Counted from the first letter of the stretch, positions 1 through 6,878 are shown. The stretch is DNA of 8,865 nt from Bacteroidota bacterium (GCA_018883485.1 VEQB01000071.1:1-8865), one strand, 5' to 3'. Notes: generated by a model not told the origin, from the letters alone. Numbers and translations: made by a program.

Positions 1-1
1 G

Positions 2-145
2 GATGTAAAGAAGCATGATAATTTCTACACTGAGAAATGGGCAAATACTTTATCAATTCATAGATTTGGTCAGTTTAGTGACCCTTCAGGATATCCTAGT
101 TACAAAAGAGTTTATTTTCCATTCTTTAGGGCATTTCAGAAGTGA
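2..145 (+). CDS. C-terminal end of an unidentified protein, possibly a toxin tail (5' partial)
   Basis: An open frame enters from the left edge and ends at TGA 143-145, giving 47 residues with no start in the window. Its composition is protein-like (charged and aromatic, e.g. HRFGQFSDPSGYPSYKRVYF near the end). The alternative frame with an ATG at 15 gives a less convincing hydrophobic peptide that runs into the next gene. The stop lies five bases before the ATG of a small lipoprotein. In RHS and other polymorphic-toxin loci the toxin C-terminus is followed directly by its immunity gene, and the locus has other RHS remnants, so a toxin tail is a reasonable inference. The fragment is too short to name a domain. 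Confidence 0.5.
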   Translation, partial: DVKKHDNFYTEKWANTLSIHRFGQFSDPSGYPSYKRVYFPFFRAFQK

Positions 146-150
146 TAATT

Positions 151-570
151 ATGGGAAAATATTTTTTACTTATTGTGTTTTGGTCGGTTTCCTTTTTGGA
201 AGGGTGTGTTGTTGATAAATTAGACTCTCGGGTAAAATTTGTCAACACTACCAGTTCTCATGTGTTTATTCATAGTAATTTTTCATTGTTGAATGACACT
301 CTAATCCAATGCGAGAACTGTTATTCAAATATCGATGATTGGGAATATTATCATGCTCATGACACATCTTTTATTCCATTACATGGCAAACTATATGATG
401 AGTACTTAAAACAATATCCAGGTGAAGTTTTTAGGGTTTTTGTTTTTGCATCAGATACGATAAAAAAGTATGGTTGGGAAAAAGCGAAGAACAACTATAT
501 GATTTTGAAACGCTATGATGTCACCCTTAAATACCTAAAAGAAAATAACTGGATTATAACATTCCCTTGA
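151..570 (+). CDS. Small predicted lipoprotein, candidate immunity protein
   Basis: This 139-residue protein begins with a short positively charged N-terminus (MGKYF) and a hydrophobic stretch (residues 5-16). The lipobox-like L-E-G-C follows, with Cys19 as the predicted lipidated residue. Glu at the -2 position is unusual but may be tolerated. The mature part is hydrophilic and aromatic-rich, with a Cys pair (CENC) and an ending (ILKRYDVTLKYLKENNW) that I associate with small Bacteroidota lipoproteins of unknown function. I chose ATG 151 over in-frame GTG 142 because it leaves a normal signal peptide and avoids overlapping the upstream stop. Following a putative toxin tail by five bases, it could be an envelope-located immunity protein. 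That role is inferred from position only. Confidence 0.7.
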   Translation: MGKYFLLIVFWSVSFLEGCVVDKLDSRVKFVNTTSSHVFIHSNFSLLNDTLIQCENCYSNIDDWEYYHAHDTSFIPLHGKLYDEYLKQYPGEVFRVFVFASDTIKKYGWEKAKNNYMILKRYDVTLKYLKENNWIITFP

Positions 571-579
571 TTAATCTAA

Positions 580-807
580 ACAAATCCTTGTGAGGGACTT
601 TTACTGTTAAAGAGCTTTAAATTTAGCAGAGCAGGGATTGGAGTTGGCCCCGTTGGAGGTAGTTATGAGGCAGAAATTCCATTAGGTGATGGTGGTAAAA
701 GAAAACCAAGTTCTAATTCTGTTAGTACAGAGGCAGGTGGCTTATTTAAGTTTATACTTGGTGTTGAGGCCAAAATGAAAATTGGAGTAAAGGAAAGGGG
801 GCAATAA
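580..807 (+). pseudogene. Truncated RHS/polymorphic-toxin C-terminal tail
   Basis: After an in-frame stop at 577-579 the frame is open to TAA 805-807 and encodes about 75 residues. The segment is glycine-rich (AGIGVGPVGGSYEAEIPLGD, then a short basic stretch, then KFILGVEAKMKIGVKERGQ). There is no good start codon. This type of tail resembles the ends of RHS-linked effectors in Bacteroidota. Its stop is immediately followed by the ATG of the membrane protein at 808, with no spacer, the arrangement expected of a toxin gene and its immunity gene. I read it as the 3' remnant of a displaced toxin cassette whose upstream RHS part is missing. It could instead be a short gene with a non-ATG start. 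Confidence 0.5.
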
Positions 808-1251
808 ATGAAATTTGAAGTTATTTTAAAAGGTGATTACAAAAGTGTTTCTGATAGATTAACTCAAATGAGTTTAAATAAATCACAAGTCTTTTTACCT
901 GGTTTCAGTTTAAATTCAGATTGGGAGATAAATCGAAATTCTAATTATTTTGAGGTATCTAAACCATATAAGTTGTTTGATTTTTTAGGCAAAAGTCAAT
1001 CCAATTACATAGCCAAAATAGATATTGAAGATAGTTATGCGAATGTAGAAATTAAGTTAAAAACATATTCGGTATTTGTACTTATTACAGCAGTTATATT
1101 TGTTGCATTTTTTTTATTAAGCGCAATTCTAAACGGCACTATTCTTGGTTTCATTACCATACTATTCCCATTTCTTTATGCTTATGCAATTATATTAGAA
1201 CGTAAGGCATTTATAATTTCAGTTAATCAATTATTAAACGATGAAGAATGA
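808..1251 (+). CDS. Two-helix membrane protein, candidate immunity protein
   Basis: This 147-residue protein has a soluble N-terminal part (1-85) with alternating hydrophobic/polar segments, then two closely spaced transmembrane helices (about 87-108 and 110-130). It ends in a short charged tail (NQLLNDEE). No named family is recognised. The ATG follows the previous stop directly (TAAATG), and an AGG-rich stretch (AAAGGAAAGGGGG) lies 6-18 bases upstream, which would serve as a ribosome binding site. Small two-helix proteins after a toxin C-terminus are often immunity proteins against membrane- or envelope-acting toxins; here that is positional inference. A run of eight T (1108-1115) inside the first helix is a possible slippage site. 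Confidence 0.7.
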   Translation: MKFEVILKGDYKSVSDRLTQMSLNKSQVFLPGFSLNSDWEINRNSNYFEVSKPYKLFDFLGKSQSNYIAKIDIEDSYANVEIKLKTYSVFVLITAVIFVAFFLLSAILNGTILGFITILFPFLYAYAIILERKAFIISVNQLLNDEE

Positions 1252-1282
1252 AATCAGATAAGCCGTAAAGCTTGTCTGATTT
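1251..1282. terminator. Bidirectional hairpin between convergent genes
   Basis: Arms AAATCAGATAAGC (1251-1263) and GCTTGTCTGATTT (1270-1282) pair over 13 positions with one T/G wobble and a six-base loop. The hairpin starts at the last base of the membrane-protein stop and ends three bases before the stop of the leftward repressor gene. There is no long T-tract on either side, so termination strength is uncertain. Its position between convergent genes supports a terminator role in both directions. Confidence 0.6.
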
Positions 1283-1285
1283 CCC

Positions 1286-1621
1286 TCACCCCGCATGGAC
1301 TTTACGGATTTTGGCATCACGGATATAGGTGTCAATGAGATCGAATAGAATGTTGCGTTTAGGTTCTTCGAGGTGTTCAATTTCCTGAAATCTCTTCAAA
1401 GTTTTTTTGTCAAACTTGGCGTTAGCGCCTTCACCAACGAGGTAATCAAGAGTTACCTCCAGGGCATCCGCAATTTTTTTAGCGGCATCAATAGAAGGCA
1501 CTGCTTCACCACGTTCGTACTTGCCAATCATTACGCGAGAGACTCCGCTTTTGTCGGCCAGCTCAGATTGGTTCCATGCTTTGGCTTCTCTTAAATCGCT
1601 AATAATCTTATTTGTTTTCAT
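1286..1621 (-). CDS. XRE-family transcriptional regulator
   Basis: This 111-residue protein has a Cro/cI-type helix-turn-helix over about residues 6-63. The pattern LREAKAWNQSELADKSGVSR, then MIGKYERGEAVPS, then AAKKIADALEVTLDYLVGE is diagnostic of the HTH_3 fold. The remaining ~48 residues are helical and charged and could dimerise (EEPKRNILFDLIDTYIRD). It is transcribed away from the ATPase/recombinase genes, the usual layout of a mobile-element repressor beside the operon it controls. A 28-bp palindrome in the shared intergenic region (1651-1678) overlaps its own predicted -7 box, so autorepression is likely. Whether it represses or activates the ATPase operon cannot be read from the sequence. 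Confidence 0.9.
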   Translation of the reverse strand: MKTNKIISDLREAKAWNQSELADKSGVSRVMIGKYERGEAVPSIDAAKKIADALEVTLDYLVGEGANAKFDKKTLKRFQEIEHLEEPKRNILFDLIDTYIRDAKIRKVHAG

Positions 1622-1650
1622 GTCTTATCAGATATAAAATGATGTTATAG

Positions 1651-1678
1651 TGTAACGTATTTTCAAAAGTACGTAACA
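1651..1678. promoter_or_regulatory. Imperfect 28-bp palindrome, candidate XRE operator
   Basis: TGTAACGTA (1651-1659) and TACGTAACA (1670-1678) form arms of an imperfect dyad; 24 of 28 positions are symmetric. It lies 29 bases upstream of the regulator's start codon and contains the regulator's putative -7 box on the minus strand. XRE repressors usually bind such dyads. Binding is inferred. Confidence 0.6.
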
Positions 1679-1694
1679 AAAGGCGATATAAAAA
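1664..1694 (-). promoter_or_regulatory. Predicted promoter of the XRE gene
   Basis: On the minus strand TACTTTTG (1671 down to 1664) matches the Bacteroidota -7 consensus TAnnTTTG exactly. About 19-20 bases upstream there is only a T-run (TTTTT around 1690-1694) in place of a clean TTTG, so the -33 half is weak. Transcription would start near 1657, leaving a leader of roughly 35 bases. Confidence 0.45.
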
Positions 1695-1705
1695 CCGGAT
1701 AAGAG

Positions 1706-1736
1706 TTTGTTAATTTGAAAAGATAAGTTATTTTTG
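1706..1736 (+). promoter_or_regulatory. Predicted Bacteroidota sigma-A promoter for the ATPase/recombinase operon
   Basis: TTTG at 1706-1709, a 19-base spacer, and TATTTTTG at 1729-1736 match the Bacteroidota -33/-7 consensus exactly. The start would be near 1741-1744, leaving a leader of about 40 AT-rich bases before ATG 1781. No Shine-Dalgarno sequence is present, as is normal in this phylum. The candidate operator ends 27 bases upstream of the -33 element. Confidence 0.55.
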
Positions 1737-1780
1737 TGTCTGATAATTACGCAAAAATAATCTGAAAATATTTTTACACC

Positions 1781-3532
1781 ATGAGTCACACGCCGAAACT
1801 CAATATACAAAACCCCGAAGCAATAAGTTACCAAACAGAGGAATTGGGCTTTACTATATTGGGCGGCATACGCATAGATGGCCTGGATAGGTTGCGGGTA
1901 ACACTAAAGATAGAAGTGATTAATAGAAAACTTAAGCATTACCTAAACAACGCAGAGCTGGCCGATTTGGCCATTAGACATAACATAGATTTATACAACG
2001 ATACGCAAGTTGAAAAACTCATACGTAAAACAGCCGAACGCTTGGAAGTAGGCATTAGCACGCTTACAAAAAGCTTGGCCGATTTAATTAACCAATTGGA
2101 GCAATATAGGTTGGAGCGCATAGAGCAACAAGAAAAGAAAGTGGATACCCGCAAAGTATTAACGGAAGCAGAAGTACAGGCGGCACGAGCATTTTTAAGT
2201 GAACCCAATTTACTAGAAAGAACCAATGAAGCCATAGGGCAAAGCGGCGTGGTGGGCGAAGAATTGAACAGACTTTTGATGTACTTGATCTTTACAAGCA
2301 GAAAAAGAGAGCATCCTTTGCATATACTTAGCCTAGGCAATAGTGGCACAGGCAAAACCTACCTGCAAGAAAAAGTTGGTGAGTTGATACCTGATGAGGA
2401 TAAATTAGAAATTACGGTACTGAGCGAAAACGCCTTTTATTATTTTGGACAAAGAGAACTACGCCACAAGCTAATACTGATAGAAGATTTAGACGGCGCA
2501 GAAAATGTACTCTATCCCTTACGCGAACTTCAAAGCAAAAAACGCATTAGCAAAACGGTAGCTCATAAAGATACCCGAGGCAATACCAAAACAGTAAGCC
2601 TAACAGTAGAAGGGCCAGTAAGCGTGGCAGGTTGTACCACTAAAGAGAGTATTTATGAAGACAATGCCAACCGCAGCTTTTTGATTTATTTAGATGAAAG
2701 TGCAGAGCAGGATGAAAAGATTATGCAGTACCAACGCAGAGCTTCTGCCGGTATACTCAACAGAGAAGAAGAAAACAAGCTCAAACACCTCTTACAAAAT
2801 ACCCAGCGAATACTGCAAAATATTGCGGTAAAAAACCCGTATGCTGAAATGCTAAAAATACCCAACGAAGTATTTAAACCTAGAAGAAGCAATAGTCATT
2901 ACTTACAGTTTATAGAAGCCATTACTTTTTACCACCAATACCAACGTGCGGAGGCTGTTTGCCCATTAACAGGTGAACTCTACATAGAAACCAGTATAGA
3001 AGATATAGAAGCCGCAAACACGTTAATTAAAGAGATTTTACTGCGCAAAAGTGATGAGTTGAACACAGCTTGCCGCAGATACTTTGAATGCCTTAAAACA
3101 TATTTAAAAGCAGAAAACAAAACAGCTTTTACAGCAAAAGAAGTAAGGCAAGTACTAAAAACCAATCACAGCAGTCAAAAAAGATACATGCTCTGGCTGC
3201 TTTATAACAATTATATCAAAAAAGGCACAGGCACTAAGGCTAAAGGTTACCACTATGAAGTGGTAAGTATGCAGGAATACGAAATCTTAAAGAGCAGCAT
3301 TGGCAAAATATTGGACGAAGTGTTAAATAATATTAAAGAGCAGCAAGAGCAAATTGACCGCCCTGCCTCTGGGCTGAACAGTTCGGCAGTGGTTCAAGGA
3401 CAAAATGAACCACTGAAAGCCACAAGTAGCAAGGTAAAAGAGAGAAAGTTCAAAAGTTCATTTAAGGAAGTAAGCGACCGAATTATTTTAAGTGAAACAG
3501 AGGGTTCTCACACATCCATAGAAACAATTTAA
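1781..3532 (+). CDS. AAA+ ATPase related to mobile-element primase/helicase ATPases
   Basis: This 583-residue protein has a helical N-terminal region (about 45-165, partly coiled coil around 95-125), followed by a P-loop ATPase. Walker A is GNSGTGKT (186-193), Walker B is LILIED (231-236), a likely sensor-1 region is SVAGCTT (281-287), and a conserved NRSFLIYLDES lies at 297-307. The order GQRELRHK, Walker B, LRELQSKK, VEGPVSV, DES resembles the ATPase half of CHC2-zinc-finger primase/helicase proteins on mobile elements. I recall that pattern from memory and have not aligned it. No zinc finger or Toprim domain is visible. Residues about 445-495 look like a winged helix, and the tail after 515 is polar and disordered. 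It is followed 11 bases later by a recombinase, so it probably serves element replication or transposition. ATG 1781 is preceded by TTTTTACACC. Confidence 0.75.
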   Translation: MSHTPKLNIQNPEAISYQTEELGFTILGGIRIDGLDRLRVTLKIEVINRKLKHYLNNAELADLAIRHNIDLYNDTQVEKLIRKTAERLEVGISTLTKSLADLINQLEQYRLERIEQQEKKVDTRKVLTEAEVQAARAFLSEPNLLERTNEAIGQSGVVGEELNRLLMYLIFTSRKREHPLHILSLGNSGTGKTYLQEKVGELIPDEDKLEITVLSENAFYYFGQRELRHKLILIEDLDGAENVLYPLRELQSKKRISKTVAHKDTRGNTKTVSLTVEGPVSVAGCTTKESIYEDNANRSFLIYLDESAEQDEKIMQYQRRASAGILNREEENKLKHLLQNTQRILQNIAVKNPYAEMLKIPNEVFKPRRSNSHYLQFIEAITFYHQYQRAEAVCPLTGELYIETSIEDIEAANTLIKEILLRKSDELNTACRRYFECLKTYLKAENKTAFTAKEVRQVLKTNHSSQKRYMLWLLYNNYIKKGTGTKAKGYHYEVVSMQEYEILKSSIGKILDEVLNNIKEQQEQIDRPASGLNSSAVVQGQNEPLKATSSKVKERKFKSSFKEVSDRIILSETEGSHTSIETI

Positions 3533-3543
3533 CCCTTTGTGAA

Positions 3544-4506
3544 ATGAAAAGGCTTCCTATTAAATCACCTGCTTATAGGTATATTGAAAAGAGTTTTAAA
3601 GAATGGTTAGACGTATTGGGCTATGCAGAAAATACGGTTTATGCCATGCCAATTTATGTAAGAGGCTTGCTGAATTACATGGAGCAGAAAGGCAAAACAG
3701 CGCTAAACCAGATCACCCGTGATTTGATAAGAGAATATTATTATAGTCACTTAAAGAACCGCTCAAATATGCTTTATCATGCAGGTGGTTTAAGCAATGG
3801 ACACTTAAACAAACACCTCCAAGCAATTTATAAGTTCTGTGATTATCTGCGGCAATCGGGCAGGATTATAATAGCACCTTTGAATATCACTTGGGAGGTA
3901 CGCAAACAAGAAACACCAGCGGTATTAACAGAAGAAGAAATAAAGCAACTCTATAAAGCTTGCGACCTATACCCAGAGGGAACCCAGCACCGAAAGCCTA
4001 ATTGGTTTTATCCAACAATGGCCTTAAGAGACAAAGCGATGTTGGCCATTTATTATGGATGTGGACTAAGAAGAAACGAAGGCTTGCACATTGAACTAAA
4101 TGATATTTATTGGGACAAACAACTGCTGTGCGTGCGCAAAGGTAAGAACTACAAGGAGCGCTTTGTACCCATAAGTAAAGCAGGAATAAAGCACCTAGAA
4201 AATTATTTATATGATGCTAGACCACTGCTGATAAAGAAGAACAAAGAAGAATTGTTTTTTATAAATGAACGTGGCAAACCTATGCAAGGCCAGATGATGT
4301 TATTGCGCTTAAATCAATTGGTAGCACGAACTGAAAATGCCCTGTTGCAGGAAAAATCAATAGGCCTGCACACCTTGCGCCATAGTATTGCCACGCATTT
4401 ATTGGCCAATGGAATGAAGCTAGAAAGGATAAAAGATTTTTTAGGCCATAGCAGTTTAGAGTCTACTCAGCTATATACTCACCTGTTAGAAATCGAAGGT
4501 TCGTGA
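3544..4506 (+). CDS. Tyrosine recombinase, XerC/D-like (first of pair)
   Basis: This 320-residue phage-integrase-family enzyme has an N-terminal SAM-like core-binding domain (about 9-110) and a C-terminal catalytic domain (about 125-315). The full catalytic set is visible: R176 in YGCGLRRNEG, K199 in the hairpin RKGKNYKERFVPI, H276-x-x-R279 in LHTLRHSIATHLL, H302 in FLGHSS, and nucleophile Y311 in TQLYTH. It should cut and rejoin DNA through a 3'-phosphotyrosine bond. The length fits the Xer/integrase family. The extra helix typical of integron integrases is not seen between the catalytic Lys and HxxR. It is 11 bases downstream of the ATPase and 38 bases upstream of a second recombinase, so the three genes are probably one transcript. 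Confidence 0.9.
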   Translation: MKRLPIKSPAYRYIEKSFKEWLDVLGYAENTVYAMPIYVRGLLNYMEQKGKTALNQITRDLIREYYYSHLKNRSNMLYHAGGLSNGHLNKHLQAIYKFCDYLRQSGRIIIAPLNITWEVRKQETPAVLTEEEIKQLYKACDLYPEGTQHRKPNWFYPTMALRDKAMLAIYYGCGLRRNEGLHIELNDIYWDKQLLCVRKGKNYKERFVPISKAGIKHLENYLYDARPLLIKKNKEELFFINERGKPMQGQMMLLRLNQLVARTENALLQEKSIGLHTLRHSIATHLLANGMKLERIKDFLGHSSLESTQLYTHLLEIEGS

Positions 4507-4544
4507 ACAGTATTATCAAATGAATAAACAGAAAACCTAAGTAT

Positions 4545-5471
4545 ATGAAATGCCAAGAAGCACATTTTTATAGAGAAGATATCTTTGAAGAATACCTAAC
4601 AATAAAAGGCTTTAGCAAACAAACCCAAGAGGGCGTTTACAAAATGGTAAAGCGTTTTGCTAGTTGGAGCCAGGAGCAAAACATTGAACTTCCAAGCATT
4701 GCTTACAATGATGTACTGGCTTATGTAAATCAATGTAAGAAGCAAGGCAATAAAGCACGCACCTTGCAAATAGCAGTAAATGGGATCAAGCATTACTACA
4801 ATTTTTTAATCCATGAAAATGAGGTGATGGAAAACCCCTGTAGTAATATTGATATAAAAGGCGTAAAGCGAAAAATATTATATGAAACATTTACAACAGA
4901 AGAACTTGAAACGATTTATAAAAACTTTGCATCACAAAGTCCCTCAGGCGCCATAGGCAGTAAGTTGGTATTGAAAAGGAATAAAAGTATCCTAGGTTTA
5001 ATTATTTACCAAGGCCTCAGAACAGAAGAATTGGCAAGGCTTACGCTCAATGATATAAAGTTAAGAGAAGGAAAAGTATGGGTTAAAGGAGGCAGAAGAA
5101 CGAGCGAAAGAGAGCTCACCCTAGAGGCGCATCAGCTATATGATTTAATGGATTATATTAATGAAACACGAAAGATGTTAGTAGTACTTACAGAAAAGAA
5201 TACTGATGCCTTGTTCTTAAGTTTGGGCGGCGGCGATAAGTTCTATAATATTATGGATAAACTATTGAGACAGCTCAAGAAGCAGGAAAGCAGTATAAAA
5301 GATATCAAGCAACTCAGAGCAAGCGTGATTAGCAACTGGCTGAAATTACACAATATTAGAAAAGTACAATACTTGGCGGGTCACAGATATGTAAGCAGTA
5401 CAGAAGCATATCAGGCTGGTAATATGGACGAACTGAAAGAAGATGTAAACAAGTATCATCCTGATTTTTAA
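4545..5471 (+). CDS. Tyrosine recombinase, divergent (second of pair)
   Basis: This 308-residue protein has a core-binding domain (about 8-100) and a catalytic domain (about 115-300). Visible catalytic positions are R159 in IIYQGLRTEELARL, K181 in VKGGRRTSERELTL, R258 in IKQLRASVISNWL, H280 in YLAGHRYVSS, and Y289 in TEAYQ. The first His of the usual H-x-x-R is Lys255, a tolerated substitution in some tyrosine recombinases. The protein is clearly different in sequence from its upstream neighbour, so the pair is not a recent duplication. Two dissimilar recombinases in tandem suggest a heteromeric synapse like XerC/XerD or the TnpA/TnpB pair of Tn554. Dependence on the partner is inference. Confidence 0.88.
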   Translation: MKCQEAHFYREDIFEEYLTIKGFSKQTQEGVYKMVKRFASWSQEQNIELPSIAYNDVLAYVNQCKKQGNKARTLQIAVNGIKHYYNFLIHENEVMENPCSNIDIKGVKRKILYETFTTEELETIYKNFASQSPSGAIGSKLVLKRNKSILGLIIYQGLRTEELARLTLNDIKLREGKVWVKGGRRTSERELTLEAHQLYDLMDYINETRKMLVVLTEKNTDALFLSLGGGDKFYNIMDKLLRQLKKQESSIKDIKQLRASVISNWLKLHNIRKVQYLAGHRYVSSTEAYQAGNMDELKEDVNKYHPDF

Positions 5472-5499
5472 AAGAAAATAAAGCACTAAATTTACACCC

Positions 5500-6531
5500 A
5501 TGACGAAACTAGAAAAAGATCCCTACAAGGTATTTTTATCGGAGATAAAAAGCAAAGTATATAAAGCGCAATATGAGGCGATGAAGCAAGTAAATACAAC
5601 GCTTGTAACACTGTATTGGGATATTGGAAAAGGCATTGTAGAAAAGCAAAAAGAACATGGTTGGGGCAAATCGGTAGTGGAACAATTAGCGGAAGATTTA
5701 CAAAAGGAATTTATTGGAATGGATGGCCTGAGTAGCCGAAATATCTGGCGAATGCGGATGTTTTATAACACGTATGAAAAACTGCCACCAATGGTGGCAG
5801 AAATTGGATGGAGTCATAATATCGTTATTCTTGAAAAATGTAAAGATGATTTAGAGCGGCAGTTTTATATAGGCATGACAAAGAAATATGGTTGGTCAAG
5901 AAATGTATTGATCCATCATATAGAAGGCAAGAGTTATGAGCGATTTTTATTGGGTCAAACCAACTTCGATAAAACGGTTGAAGAAAAACACAAGCAACAA
6001 GCCAAATTATCGGTACGAGATGAATTTAACTTTGAGTTTTTAGAGTTAAATGAAGAGCATCAGGAGAAAGAACTCGAAAGCGCGATTATAAAAAACATGC
6101 GTAATTTTTTAATAGAATTAGGCGGCGATTTTACTTTTGTTGGCAACCAATACCGCATAGAAGTTGGAGACGAGAACTATTACATAGATATTTTGCTTTA
6201 TCACAGACGCTTAAAATCTTTGGTAGCAATAGAGTTAAAAGCGGGAAAGTTTAAGCCTGAATACGCCGGGAAAATGAATTTTTATTTATCAGTGTTAAAT
6301 GATAAAGTGAGAATGCTGGATGAAAATCCATCTATTGGTATAATAATTTGTAGAGAAAAAAATCGCACAACAGTTGAATACGCTTTAAACGAATTGAATC
6401 AACCCATAGGAGTAGCATCGTATAGAGTAACGGCAACTTTACCTAAAGGCTACAAAGACTTACTTCCATCGCCCAAAGAAATTAAAGAAAAACTCTCAGG
6501 CTTTATTGCAAATTTGGCCACAGAGGAATAA
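5500..6531 (+). CDS. DUF1016/YhcG-type PD-(D/E)xK nuclease
   Basis: This 343-residue protein has the two-part architecture of the family. The N-terminal DUF1016 domain (about 10-155) has motifs LYWDIGKGIVEKQ, GWGKSVVEQLAEDL and SRNIWRMRMFY. The C-terminal nuclease domain (about 175-320) has D230 in YYIDILLYHRR and E245-x-K247 in VAIELKAGKFKPEYAGKM, with E194 as a possible helper. All expected catalytic residues are present. The family is widespread and often sits near restriction-modification genes, recombinases and mobile elements; its target is not well established. It starts 28 bases after the second recombinase. TAAATTTACACCCATG at the start resembles a -7 box next to the start codon, so a second promoter is possible. 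It could be cargo, a defence gene, or an element partner. Confidence 0.88.
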   Translation: MTKLEKDPYKVFLSEIKSKVYKAQYEAMKQVNTTLVTLYWDIGKGIVEKQKEHGWGKSVVEQLAEDLQKEFIGMDGLSSRNIWRMRMFYNTYEKLPPMVAEIGWSHNIVILEKCKDDLERQFYIGMTKKYGWSRNVLIHHIEGKSYERFLLGQTNFDKTVEEKHKQQAKLSVRDEFNFEFLELNEEHQEKELESAIIKNMRNFLIELGGDFTFVGNQYRIEVGDENYYIDILLYHRRLKSLVAIELKAGKFKPEYAGKMNFYLSVLNDKVRMLDENPSIGIIICREKNRTTVEYALNELNQPIGVASYRVTATLPKGYKDLLPSPKEIKEKLSGFIANLATEE

Positions 6532-6722
6532 TCCCTGCCCTCCCCAGCCCACAGCCAACCGCACTGCAAGTGGTTTTATGTCATGCTTTTTAGCCACGCA
6601 CATGCAGCACATTGCCATTGCGAACAAACATGTATCGAAAGGCAAATCTAGCAAACTCGCAAAGGCAAAGAGCTGCCCCACCGCACACAAAAAGCCCGCC
6701 ATAAAACCCCTTGCCCAAAGCT

Positions 6723-6817
6723 ATGTAACATAACAGCACCTTATAGTACAGCCCATCCAATACCTGCTACAAACGAAGCCTCGCTTACGGCTGTCCTATA
6801 AGGCAATTATGTTAAAT
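6723..6817. repeat. 95-base extended imperfect palindrome, attC-like
   Basis: Outer arms TAACATAA (6726-6733) and TTATGTTA (6807-6814) are perfectly complementary. An asymmetric spacer follows (CAGCA on the left, CAA on the right). Inner arms CCTTATAGTACAGCC (6739-6753) and GGCTGTCCTATAAGG (6789-6803) pair with one T/C mismatch. The loop is 35 bases and contains a small AAGC/GCTT hairpin. The right end GTTAAAT fits the integron attC core GTTRRRY; the left end ATGTAAC deviates by one base from RYYYAAC. Outer box, unpaired spacer, inner box, variable loop is the layout of folded attC sites and of other single-strand recombination substrates. No integron integrase is present in the window. Confidence 0.6.
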
Positions 6818-6878
6818 AGCCCCACGGCCAGCCCATACCAACGCACAAGAAAAATAGGTCTGCTTCGCAGGAGTATTA

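Noticed and set aside
15..215. 66-codon frame at the left edge
   Set aside because: It overlaps both the better-composed partial frame (2-145) and the lipoprotein start, and has no recognisable feature.
1768..1780. TATTTTTA next to ATG 1781 as the main ATPase promoter
   Set aside because: The final base deviates from TAnnTTTG and no TTTG lies at the right distance upstream; the 1706-1736 match is complete.
1939..2355. 138-codon open frame on the minus strand inside the ATPase gene
   Set aside because: Serine/leucine/cysteine-rich translation typical of an antisense shadow of an intact, motif-bearing gene.
3544..5471. Either recombinase as an integron integrase (IntI)
   Set aside because: Neither shows the extra helical insertion typical of IntI between the catalytic Lys and the HxxR region. 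The attC-like site therefore has no matching integrase in the window.
6496..6733. Two opposite-strand short open frames (68 and 75 codons) after the nuclease gene
   Set aside because: They overlap each other and the nuclease end, have no start context, and translate to Cys/Pro/Ala-rich strings with no domain features; the DNA is better explained as structured non-coding.
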